Positions 12,041-23,490 of a stretch of 64,000 bases of DNA are shown piece after piece. The stretch is from Calliopsis andreniformis. Lineage: Eukaryota; Arthropoda; Insecta; Hymenoptera; Andrenidae. Positions within the stretch are counted from its first letter, which is position 1. Every line of letters begins with the position of its first letter. The DNA is taken from positions 1,674,001 to 1,738,000 of the forward strand of contig NW_027480492.1 of the NCBI RefSeq assembly GCF_051401765.1, in the 5' to 3' direction. The position numbers and the translations under genes were made by a program. The notes under the pieces were generated by a model. That model made no database searches. It was not told the origin of the DNA and saw only the letters and a list, made by a program, of their open reading frames with translations.

Positions 12041-12310
12041 TGAGGATTGAAGGTTGAGGATTGAGGATTGAGGATTGTGGATTCGGGATTGAGGATTGAG
12101 GATTGAGGATTGAGGATTGAGGATTGAGGATTGAGGATTGAGGATTGAGGATTCAGGCTTGAGGATTGAGGCTTGAGGATTGGAGATTGAGGATTGAGGA
12201 TTGAGGATGTGGGCTGAGGGTTGAGGATTGTTGTTTGAGGACTGAGGACTGAGGATTGAGGATAGAGATTTGAGGATTGAGGATTGAGGATTGAAGATTG
12301 AGGACTGGGT
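11750..12310 (+). repeat. 537-bp segment absent from the 4.5-kb partner
   Basis: Modules at 11423 and 12590 are 1167 bp apart, whereas their partners 4197 and 4827 are 630 bp apart. The extra 537 bp contain GAGAATTGAGGGATGAGG, GAGGATGAGGGCTGAGG and GATTGTGGATTCGGG. They also contain a run of about ten perfect GGATTGA units at about 12086-12153, followed by ATTCAGGCTTGAGG. The flanks join cleanly within common heptamers, consistent with unequal exchange. The segment is also present in the 19.7-20.3 kb block. Confidence 0.75.
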
Positions 12311-15300
12311 ATCGAGGATTGAGGGTTGAGTATTGAAGATTGAGGATTTGGGACTGAGGATTGAAGATTGAGGATTGAGGATTCAGGATTGAGGATTGAG
12401 GACTGAGGATTGAGGATTGAAGATTGAGGATTGGGTATTGAGGATTGAAGAATGAGGATTGAGGATTGAGGATTGAGGATTGAGGATTGAAGATTGGGTA
12501 TTGATGATTGAAGATTCAGTATTGAGGATTGAAGATTGAGAATTGATGGTTGAGTATTGGACATTGAGGACTGAGTGTTGAGGGTTGAGTGATGAGAATT
12601 GATGTTTGTGGATAGAGATCTGAAGATTGCAGATTGAGTATTGAGTATTGAAATCTGTGACTTGATGATATTCTATTGAGGATTGAGGATTGACGTCTGA
12701 TTGTTGAGGTCTGAGGTCTGAAGCTTGAGGATTCAGGATTGAGGATTCAGGATTGAGGATTCGGGATAGAGGTTTGAGGACTGAGGAATGAGGGTTGGGG
12801 ACTGAGGATTGAGGATTGACGCTTGAGGATTGAGGGTTGAGAATGGAGGATTGAAGAGAGAGGACTGAGTGTTGAGGGTTGAGTGTTGAGAATTGATGTT
12901 TGAGGATTGAGATTTGATTATTGAAAGTTGTGGATTGAGTATTGAACCATGAGAATTCAGGATATTCTGTTGAGTATTGAGAATTGAGTGTTGATGGTTG
13001 ATTATTGAGGATTGAGGATTGATGATTGAGGATTGAGTATGGAAGATTGGGGATTGGTGATTGAAGATTCAGTATTGAGGATTGAAGGTTGAGAATTGAT
13101 GATTGAGTATTGAACATTGAGGACTGAGTGTTGAGGGTTGAGTGATGAGAATTGATGTTTGTGGATAGAGATCTGAAGATTGCAGATTGAATATTGAGTA
13201 TTGAAAACTGTGAATTGATGATATTCTATTGAGGATTGAGTATTGACGTCTGATTGTTGAGGTCTGAAGTCTGAAGATTGAGGGTTCAGGATTGAGGTTA
13301 GAGGACTGAGGATTGAGGATTGAGGATTCAGGCTTGAGGACTGAGGCTTGAGGATTGAAGATTGAGGATTGAGGATTGAGGATGAGGGCTGAGGGTTGAG
13401 GATTGAGGCTTGAGGACTGAGGACTGAGGATTGAGGATTGAGAGTTGAGGATTGAGGATTGAAGATTGGAGATTGAGGATTGGGTATTGAGGATTAAGGA
13501 TTGAGTATTGAAGATTGAGGATTTGGGACTGAGGATTGAAGATTGAGGATTGAGGATTGAGGATTAAGGATTGAGGACTGAGGAATGAGGATTGAAGATC
13601 GAGGATTGGGTATTGAGGATTGAAGAATGAGGATTGAGGATTGAGGATTGAGGATTGAGGATTGAAGATGGAGTATTGAGGATTGAAGATTGTCGATTGA
13701 GGATTGAGGATTGAGGATTGAGGATTGAGGGTTGAGGATTGAAGATTGAGTATTGAGGATTGAAGATGGAGGATTGAGGATTGAGGATCGAGGATTGAAG
13801 ATTGAAGATTGAGTATTGAGGATTGACGATTAAGATTGAGGATTGAGGATTGAGGATTGAGGATTGAAGATTGAGGATTGCGGACTGAGTATTGAGGGTT
13901 GAGTGATGAGAATTGATGTTTGTGGATAGAGATCGGAAGATTGCAGATTGAGTATTGAGTATTGAAAACTGTGAATTGAAGATACTCTATTGAGGATTGA
14001 GGATTGACAACTGATTGTTGAGGACTCAGGGCTGAAGATTGAGGATTCAGGATTGAGGATTCAGGATTGAGGTTTGAGGACTGAGGATTGAGGATTGGGT
14101 ATTGGGTTTGAGGATTGAGGATTGAGGGTTGGGGATAGAGGATTGAGGATTGAGGATTGAAGATTGAATATTAATGATTGAAGATTGAGGACTGAGGATT
14201 GAGGGTTGTTTATTGAGGACGAGGACTGAGGGCTGAGTATTGATGTTTGAAGTCTGAGGATTGAGGGTTGAGGATTGAGAATTGAGGATTGAGGATTGAG
14301 GATTGAAGATTGAGGATTCGGTATTGAGGATTGAAGAATGAGGATTGAGGAGTGAGGACTGAGGAATGAGGATTGCAGATTGAGTATTGAGGATTGAAGA
14401 TTGAGAATTGAGGATTGAGGGTTGAGGATTGTGGATTGAGGATTGAAGATTGAGTATTGAGGATTGAAGATTGAGGATTGAGGATTGAGGATTGAGGATT
14501 GCGGATTGAAGGTTGAGGATTGGGGATTGAGGATTGACGATTGAGGATTGAGCATTGAGGACTGAGTATTGGGGATTGAGCATTGAAGATTGAGTATTGA
14601 TTATTGAAGATTGAGGATTGAGGATTGAGGATTGACGATTGAGTATTGAGGATTGAAGATTGAGGATTGAGGGTTGAGGATTGAAGATTTAGGACTGAGT
14701 GTTGAGGGTTGAGTGATGAGAATTGATGTTTGTGGATTGAGATTTGAAGATTGAAGAATGGGGATCGAGTATTGAAAACTGTGAATTCAGGATGTTCTAT
14801 TGAGGATTGAGGATTGACAATTGATTGTTGAGGACTGAGGGCTGAAGGTTGAGGATTCAGGATTGAGGATTCGGGATAGAGGTTTGAGGACTGAGGATTG
14901 AGGGTTGAGGATTGAGGATTGAGGATTGACGCTTGAGGATTGAGGGTTGAGGATGGAGGATTGAAGAGAGAGGACTGAGTGTTGAGGGTTGAGTGTTGAG
15001 AATTGATGTTTGAGGATTGAGATTTGATTATTGAACGTGGTGGATTGTGTATTGAAACATGAGAATTCAGGATATTATCTTGAGTATTGAGAATTGAAGA
15101 TTGATGATTGAGTATTGAGGATTGATGGTTGATTGTTGAGTGTTGAATATTGAGGATTGAGGATTGAGCATTGAGTATTGAGGATTGAGGATTGAAGATT
15201 GAGTATTGATGATTGAAGATGGGAGGATTGAGGATGGGGGGTTGCGGATTGAGGACGACGACTGACGGTTGAGGATTGAGGTTTGAGGATTGTGGATTGA

Positions 15301-15893
15301 GGATTGAGAGTGAGGGCTGAGGGTTGAGGATTGAGGTTTGAGTATAGAATCCTGAGAATTCAGGATATTCTGTTGAGTATTGAGATTTGAGTATTGATGG
15401 TTGATTATTGAGGATTGAGGATTGAGAGTCGAGGATTGAGTATTGAAGATAGAGCATTGGGGACTGAGTGTTGAAGGTTGAGTGATGAGAATTGATGTTT
15501 GTCGATAGAGATCTGAAGATTGCAGATTGAGTATTGAGTATCGAAACCTGTGAATTGAGGATATTCTATTGAGGATTGAGGATTGAAAACTGATTGTTGA
15601 GGACTGAGGGCTGAATATTGAGGATTCAGGGTTGAGGATTCAGGATTGAGGTTTGAGGACTGAGGATTGAGGATTGGGTATTGGGGATTGGGGATTGAGG
15701 ATTGACGATTGAAGATTGAGGATTCGGTATTGAGGATTGAAGATTGAGGATTGGGTACTGAGGATTGAAGAATGAGGATTGAGGATTGAGGATTGAGGAT
15801 TGAGGATTGAGGATTGAATATTGAGGGTTGAGGATTGAAGATTGACGATTGAGGATTGAGGATTGAGGACTGAGGATTGAGGATTGAGGATTG
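12288..15893 (+). repeat. 7763-bp offset duplication, right copy
   Basis: This is the partner of 4525-8130, with modules at 12590, 12884, 13143, 13904, 14714, 14994 and 15483. It is also the source-like sequence for later blocks: 16.8-19.6 kb matches it at about +3821, and 20.3-22.1 kb at +7936. At about 15890 the sequence passes from the 8080-type filler straight to GTATTGAGGATTGAAG of the 8910 type, skipping 782 bp relative to the upstream copy. Confidence 0.88.
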
Positions 15894-16770
15894 AGTATTG
15901 AGGATTGAAGATTGAGGACTGAGTGTTGAGGGTTGAGTGATGAGAATTGATGTTAGTGGATAGAGATTTGAAGATAAAATAATGGGGATTGAGTATTGAA
16001 AACTGTGAATTGAGGATATTCTATTGAGGATTGAGGATTGACAATTGATTGTTGAGGACTGAGGGCTGAAGATTGAGGATTCAGGATTGAGGCTTCAGGA
16101 TTGAGGTTAGAGGACTGAGGATTGAGGATTGAGGATTCAGGCTTGAGGATTGAGGCTTGAGGATTGGAGATTGAGAATTGAGGATTGAGGATGTGGGCTG
16201 AGGGTTGAGGATTGTGGTTTGAGGACTGAGGACTGAGGATTGAGGATTTAGAGTTGAGGATTGAGGATTGAGGATAGAAGATTGAGTACTGAGGATTGAA
16301 GATTGAGGTTTGAGGACTGAGGATTGAGAACTGAGGATTGAGGATTGAGGATCGAGGATTTAGGATTGAGGATTGAGGATTGAGAATTGAGGGATGAGGT
16401 TGAGGGCTGAGGGTTGAGGATTGAGGTTTGAGGACTGAGGAATGAGGATTGAGGATTGAGGATTGAGGATTGAAGATTGAGGATTGGGTATTGAGGATTG
16501 AAGAATGAGGATTGTGGATTGAGGATTGTGGATTGAGAATTCAAATTGAGTATTGAGGATTGAAGATAGACGATTGAGGCTTGAGAATTGAGGATTGAGA
16601 ATTGAGGACTGAGGATTGAAGATTGAGCATTGAAGATTGTGGATTGAGGATTGAGGATTGAGGATTGAGGATTGAAGATTGAGGATTGTGGACTGAGTGT
16701 TGAGGGTTGAGTGATGAGAATTGACGTTTGTGAATAGAGATTTGAAGACTGCAGGTTGATTATTGAGTAT
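15894..16770 (+). repeat. Block matching 8913-9789 (offset 6981)
   Basis: Modules at 15938 and 16712 match 8957 and 9731, with the same GTTAGTGGATAG and GACGTTTGTGAATAG variants. A small deletion changes GATTAAATAATGG to GATAAAATAATGG near 15972. At about 16761-16773 the sequence ATTGAGTATTGAA is shared by two block types. The array switches there from the 9780 type to the 12945 type (AACCATGAGAATTCAGG). Confidence 0.82.
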
Positions 16771-16772
16771 TG

Positions 16773-19600
16773 AACCATGAGAATTCAGGATATTCTGTTG
16801 AGTATTGAGAATTGAGTGTTGATGGTTGATTATTGAGGATTGAGGATTGATGATTGAGGATTGAGTATGGAAGATTGGGGATTGGTGATTGAAGATTCAG
16901 TATTGAGGATTGAAGGTTGAGAATTGATGATTGAGTATTGAACATTGAGGACTGAGTGTTGAGGGTTGAGTGATGAGAATTGATGTTTCTGGATAGAGAT
17001 CTGAAGATTGCAGATTGAATATTGAGTATTGAAAACTGTGAATTGATGATATTCTATTGAGGATTGAGTATTGACGTCTGATTGTTGAGGTCTGAAGTCT
17101 GAAGATTGAGGATTCAGGATTGAGGTTAGAGGACTGAGGATTGAGGATTGAGGATTCAGGCTTGAGGACTGAGGCTTGAGGATTGAAGATTGAGGATTGA
17201 GGATTGAGGATGAGGGCTGAGGGTTGAGGATTGAGGCTTGAGGACTGAGGACTGAGGATTGAGGATTGAGAGTTGAGGATTGAAGATTGGAGATTGAGGA
17301 TTGGGTATTGAGGATTAAGGATTGAGTATTGAAGATTGAGGATTTGGGACTGAGGATTGAAGATTGAGGATTGAGGATTGAGGATTAAGGATTGAGGACT
17401 GAGGAATGAGGATTGAAGATCGAGGATTGGGTATTGAGGATTGAAGAATGAGGATTGAGGATTGAGAATTGAGGATTGAGGATTGAAGATGGAGTATTGA
17501 GGATTGAAGATTGTCGATTGAGGATTGAGGATTGAGGATTGAGGATTGAGGGTTGAGGATTGAAGATTGAGTATTGAGGATTGAAGATGGAGGATTGAGG
17601 ATTGAGGATCGAGGATTGAAGATTGAAGATTGAGTATTGAGGATTGACGATTAAGATTGAGGATTGAGGATTGAGGATTGAGGATTGAAGATTGAGGATT
17701 GCGGACTGAGTATTGAGGGTTGAGCGATGAGAATTGATGTTTGTGGATAGAGATCGGAAGATTGCAGATTGAGTATTGAGTATTGAAAACTGTGAATTGA
17801 AGATACTCTATTGAGGATTGAGGATTGACAACTGATTGTTGAGGACTCAGGGCTGAAGATTGAGGATTCAGGATTGAGGATTCAGGATTGAGGTTTGAGG
17901 ACTGAGGATTGAGGATTGGGTATTGGGTTTGAGGATTGAGGATTGAGGGTTGGGGATAGAGGATTGTGGATTGAGGATTGAAGATTGAATATTAATGATT
18001 GAAGATTGAGGACTGAGGATTGAGGGTTGTTTATTGAGGACGAGGACTGAGGGCTGAGTACTGATGTTTGAAGTCTGAGGATTGAGGGTTGAGGATTGAG
18101 AATTGAGGATTGAGGATTGAGGATTGAAGATTGAGGATTCGGTATTGAGGATTGAAGAATGAGGATTGAGGAGTGAGGACTGAGGATTGAGGATTGCAGA
18201 TTGAGTATTGAGGATTGAAGATTGAGAATTGAGGATTGAGTGTTGAGGATTGTGGATTGAGGATTGAAGATTGAGTATTGAGGATTGAAGATTGAGGATT
18301 GAGGATTGAGGATTGAGGATTGCGGATTGAAGGTTGAGGATTGGGGATTGAGGATTGACGATTGAGGATTGAGCATTGAGGACTGAGTATTGGGGATTGA
18401 GCATTGAAGATTGAGTATTCATTATTGAAGATTGAGGATTGAGGATTGAGGATTGACGATTGAGTATTGAGGATTGAAGATTGAGGATTGAGGGTTGAGG
18501 ATTGAAGATTTAGGACTGAGTGTTGAGGGTTGAGTGATGAGAATTGATGTTTGTGGATTGAGATTTGAAGATTGAAGAATGGGGATCGAGTATTGAAAAC
18601 TGTGAATTGAGGATGTTCTATTGAGGATTGAGGATTGACAATTGATTGTTGAGGACTGAGGGCTGAAGGTTGAGGATTCAGGATTGAGGATTCGGGATAG
18701 AGGTTTGAGGACTGAGGATTGAGGGTTGAGGATTGAGGATTGAGGATTGACGCTTGAGGATTGAGGGTTGAGGATGGAGGATTGAAGAGAGAGGACTGAG
18801 TGTTGAGGGTTGAGTGTTGAGAATTGATGTTTGAGGATTGAGATTTGATTATTGAACATGGTGGATTGTGTATCGAAACATGAGAATTCAGGATATTATC
18901 TTGAGTATTGAGAATTGAAGATTGATGATTGAGTATTGAGGATTGATGGTTGATTGTTGAGTGTTGAATATTGAGGATTGAGGATTGAGCATTGAGTATT
19001 GAGGATTGAGGATTGAAGATTGAGTATTGATGATTGAAGATGGGAGGATTGAGGATGGGGGGTTGCGGATTGAGGACGACGACTGACGGTTGAGGATTGA
19101 GGTTTGAGGATTGTGGATTGAGGATTGAGAGTGAGGGCTGAGGGTTGAGGATTGAGGTTTGAGTATAGAATCCTGAGAATTCAGGATATTCTGTTGAGTA
19201 TTGAGATTTGAGTATTGATGGTTGATTATTGAGGATTGAGGATTGAGAGTCGAGGATTGAGTATTGAAGATAGAGCATTGGGGACTGAATGTTGAAGGTT
19301 GAGTGATGAGAATTGATGTTTGTCGATAGAGATCTGAAGATTGCAGATTGAGTATTGAGTATCGAAACCTGTGAATTGAGGATATTCTATTGAGGATTGA
19401 GGATTGAAAACTGATTGTTGAGGACTGAGGGCTGAATATTGAGGATTCAGGGTTGAGGATTCAGGATTGAGGTTTGAGGACTGAGGATTGAGGATTGGGT
19501 ATTGGGGATTGAGGATTGAGGATTGACGATTGAAGATTGAGGATTCGGTATTGAGGATTGAAGATTGAGGATTGGGTACTGAGGATTGAAGAATGAGGAT
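16773..19600 (+). repeat. Block matching 12945-15780 (offset 3828, then 3821)
   Basis: Modules at 16971, 17725, 18535, 18815 and 19304 pair with 13143, 13904, 14714, 14994 and 15483. The offset drops from 3828 to 3821 because one 7-bp monomer is missing near 17277 (two GAGGATT units before AAGATTGGAG in the older copy, one here). Private substitutions include GCGATGAG for GTGATGAG at 17725 and GTTTCTGGATAG at 16988. Losing exactly one monomer is what slippage would predict. Confidence 0.85.
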
Positions 19601-22079
19601 TGAGGATTGAGGAATGAGGATTGAAGATTGAGTATTGAGGATTGAAGATTGAGGTTTGAGGACTGAGGATTGAGAATTGGGGATTGAGGATTGAGGATCG
19701 AGGATTGAGGATTGAGGATTGAGGATTGAGAATTGAGGGATGAGGATGAGGGCTGAGGGTTGAGGATTGAGGTTTGAGGACTGAGACTGAGGATTGAGGA
19801 TTGAGGATTGAGGATTGAAGATTGAGGATTGGGTATTGAGGATTGAAGAATGAGGATTGAGGATTGAGGATTGAGGATTGAGGATTGAAGATTGAGTATT
19901 GAGGATTGAAGATTGACGATTGAGGATTGAGAATTGAGGATTGAGACTTGAGGACTGAGGATTGAAGATAGAGCATTGAGGATTGAAGGTTGAGGATTGA
20001 GGACTGAGGATTGTGGATTCGGGATTGAGGATTGAGGATTGAGGATTGAGGATTGAGGATTGAGGATTGAGGATTGAGGATTGAGGATTCAGGCTTGAGG
20101 ATTGAGGCTTGAGGATTGGAGATTGAGGATTGAGGATTGAGGATGTGGGCTGAGGGTTGAGGATTGTGGTTTGAGGACTGAGGACTGAGGATTGAGGATA
20201 GAGAGTTGAGGATTGAGGATTGAGGATTGAAGATTGAGGACTGGGTATTGAGGATTGAGGATTGAGTATTGAAGATTGAGGATTTGGGACTGAGGATTGA
20301 AGATTGAGGATTGAGGATTCAGGATTGAGGATTGAGGACTGAGGATTGAGGATTGAAGATTGAGGATTGGGTATTGAGTATTGAAGAATGAGGATTGAGG
20401 ATTGAGGATTGAGGATTGAGGATTGAAGATTGGGTATTGATGATTGAAGATTCAGTATTGAGGATTGAAGATTGAGAATTGATGGTTGAGTATTGGACAT
20501 TGAGGACTGAGTGTTGAGGGTTGAGTGATGAGAATTGATGTTTGTGGATAGAGATCTGAAGATTGCAGATTGAGTATTGAGTATTGAAATCTGTGACTTG
20601 ATGATATTCTATTGAGGATTGAGGATTGACGTCTGATTGTTGAGGTCTGAGGTCTGAAGCTTGAGGATTCAGGATTGAGGATTCAGGATTGAGGATTCGG
20701 GATAGAGGTTTGAGGACTGAGGAATGAGGGTTGGGGACTGAGGATTGAGGATTGACGCTTGAGGATTGAGGGTTGAGAATGGAGGATTGAAGAGAGAGGA
20801 CTGAGTGTTGAGGGTTGAGTGTTGAGAATTGATGTTTGAGGATTGAGATTTGATTATTGAAAGTTGTGGATTGAGTATTGAACCATGAGAATTCAGGATA
20901 TTCTGTTGAGTATTGAGAATTGAGTGTTGATGGTTGATTATTGAGGATTGAGGATTGATGATTGAGGATTGAGTATGGAAGATTGGGGATTGGTGATTGA
21001 AGATTCAGTATTGAGGATTGAAGGTTGAGAATTGATGATTGAGTATTGAACATTGAGGACTGAGTGTTGAGGGTTGAGTGATGAGAATTGATGTTTGTGG
21101 ATAGAGATCTGAAGATTGCAGATTGAATATTGAGTATTGAAAACTGTGAATTGATGATATTCTATTGAGGATTGAGTATTGACGTCTGATTGTTGAGGTC
21201 TGAAGTCTGAAGATTGAGGATTCAGGATTGAGGTTAGAGGACTGAGGATTGAGGATTGAGGATTCAGGCTTGAGGACTGAGGCTTGAGGATTGAAGATTG
21301 AGGATTGAGGATTGAGGATGAGGGCTGAGGGTTGAGGATTGAGGCTTGAGGACTGAGGACTGAGGATTGAGGATTGAGAGTTGAGGATTGAGGATTGAAG
21401 ATTGGAGATTGAGGATTGGGTATTGAGGATTAAGGATTGAGTATTGAAGATTGAGGATTTGGGACTGAGGATTGAAGATTGAGGATTGAGGATTGAGGAT
21501 TAAGGATTGAGGACTGAGGAATGAGGATTGAAGATCGAGGATTGGGTATTGAGGATTGAAGAATGAGGATTGAGGATTGAGGATTGAGGATTGAGGATTG
21601 AAGATGGAGTATTGAGGATTGAAGATTGTCGATTGAGGATTGAGGATTGAGGATTGAGGATTGAGGGTTGAGGATTGAAGATTGAGTATTGAGGATTGAA
21701 GATGGAGGATTGAGGATTGAGGATCGAGGATTGAAGATTGAAGATTGAGTATTGAGGATTGACGATTAAGATTGAGGATTGAGGATTGAGGATTGAGGAT
21801 TGAAGATTGAGGATTGCGGACTGAGTATTGAGGGTTGAGTGATGAGAATTGATGTTTGTGGATAGAGATCGGAAGATTGCAGATTGAGTATTGAGTATTG
21901 AAAACTGTGAATTGAAGATACTCTATTGAGGATTGAGGATTGACAACTGATTGTTGAGGACTCAGGGCTGAAGATTGAGGATTCAGGATTGAGGATTCAG
22001 GATTGAGGTTTGAGGACTGAGGATTGAGGATTGGGTATTGGGTTTGAGGATTGAGGATTGAGGGTTGGGGATAGAGGAC
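19600..22079 (+). repeat. Block matching 11664-14143 (offset 7937, then 7936)
   Basis: At about 19600 the sequence switches from the 15780 type (GGGTACTGAGGATTGAAG) to the 11670 type (GAGGAATGAGGATTGAAG). Modules at 20526, 20820, 21079 and 21840 pair with 12590, 12884, 13143 and 13904. A one-base deletion (CTGAGACTGAGG near 19780) shifts the offset from 7937 to 7936. The block includes another copy of the 537-bp segment and of the ten-unit perfect heptamer run (about 20025-20092). Confidence 0.83.
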
Positions 22080-22642
22080 TGAGGAATGAGGATTGAAGAT
22101 CGAGGATTGGGTATTGAGGATTGAAGAATGAGGATTGAGGATTGAGGATTGAGGATTGAGGATTGAAGATGGAGTATTGAGGATTGAAGATTGTCGATTG
22201 AGGATTGAGGATTGAGGATTGAGGATTGAGGGTTGAGGATTGAAGATTGAGTATTGAGGATTGAAGATGGAGGATTGAGGATTGAGGATCGAGGATTGAA
22301 GATTGAAGATTGAGTATTGAGGATTGACGATTAAGATTGAGGATTGAGGATTGAGGATTGAGGATTGAAGATTGAGGATTGCGGACTGAGTATTGAGGGT
22401 TGAGTGATGAGAATTGATGTTTGTGGATAGAGATCGGAAGATTGCAGATTGAGTATTGAGTATTGAAAACTGTGAATTGAAGATACTCTATTGAGGATTG
22501 AGGATTGACAACTGATTGTTGAGGACTCAGGGCTGAAGATTGAGGATTCAGGATTGAGGATTCAGGATTGAGGTTTGAGGACTGAGGATTGAGGATTGGG
22601 TATTGGGTTTGAGGATTGAGGATTGAGGGTTGGGGATAGAGG
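21513..22642 (+). repeat. 565-bp direct tandem duplication
   Basis: Bases about 21513-22077 are repeated as 22078-22642. Modules at 21840 and 22405 are the pair, both with GATCGGAAGATTGCAG and GATACTCTATTG. The junction lies at GGGGATAGAGG followed by ACTGAGGAATGAGG near 22070-22090. In single-copy relatives (about 14136) the same GGGGATAGAGG is followed by ATTGAGG. The duplication is also present in the copy at 36.77-37.90 kb, so it predates the 15260-bp duplication. Confidence 0.88.
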
Positions 22643-23490
22643 ATTGAGGATTGAGGATTGAAGATTGAATATTAATGATTGAAGATTGAGGACTGAGGAT
22701 TGAGGGTTGTTTATTGAGGACGAGGACTGAGGGCTGAGTATTGATGTTTGAAGTCTGAGGATTGAGGGTTGAGGATTGAGAATTGAGGATTGAGGATTGA
22801 GGATTGAAGATTGAGGATTCGGTATTGAGGATTGAAGAATGAGGATTGAGGAGTGAGGACTGAGGATTGAGGATTGCAGATTGAGTATTGAGGATTGAAG
22901 ATTGAGAATTGAGGATTGAGGGTTGAGGATTGTGGATTGAGGATTGAAGATTGAGTATTGAGGATTGAAGATTGAGGATTGAGGATTGAGGATTGAGGAT
23001 TGCGGATTGAAGGTTGAGGATTGGGGATTGAGGATTGACGATTGAGGATTGAGCATTGAGGACTGAGTATTGGGGATTGAGCATTGAAGATTGAGTATTG
23101 ATTATTGAAGATTGAGGATTGAGGATTGAGGATTGACGATTGAGTATTGAGGATTGAAGATTGAGGATTGAGGGTTGAGGATTGAAGATTTAGGACTGAG
23201 TGTTGAGGGTTGAGTGATGAGAATTGATGTTTGTGGATTGAGGTTTGAAGATTGAAGAATGGGGATCGAGTATTGAAAACTGTGAATTGAGGATGTTCTA
23301 TTGAGGATTGAGGATTGACAATTGATTGTTGAGGACTGAGGGCTGAAGGTTGAAGATTCAGGATTGAGGATTCGGGATAGAGGTTTGAGGACTGAGGATT
23401 GAGGGTTGAGGATTGAGGATTGAGGATTGACGCTTGAGGATTGAAGGTTGAGGATGGAGGATTGAAGAGAGAGGACTGAGTGTTGAGGGT
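22643..23490 (+). repeat. Block matching 14142-14989 ending in a 342-bp deletion
   Basis: Module 23215 pairs with 14714 at offset 8501. At about 23485-23500, GAGAGAGGACTGAGTG, TTGAGGGTTGAG is followed directly by GTTTGAGTATAGAATCC. In the parent type these are separated by the class II module, the G6 run and the CpG cluster. The interval from this module to the next is 427 bp instead of 769, a loss of 342 bp. The shared GAGGGTTGAG at both sides suggests deletion between short direct repeats. The 38.75-kb copy has the same deletion. Confidence 0.85.

Noticed and set aside
12086..12153. Centromere-type CENP-B box near GATTCGGG
   Set aside because: Only a short TTCGGG piece is present; the remaining required positions of the box are absent.
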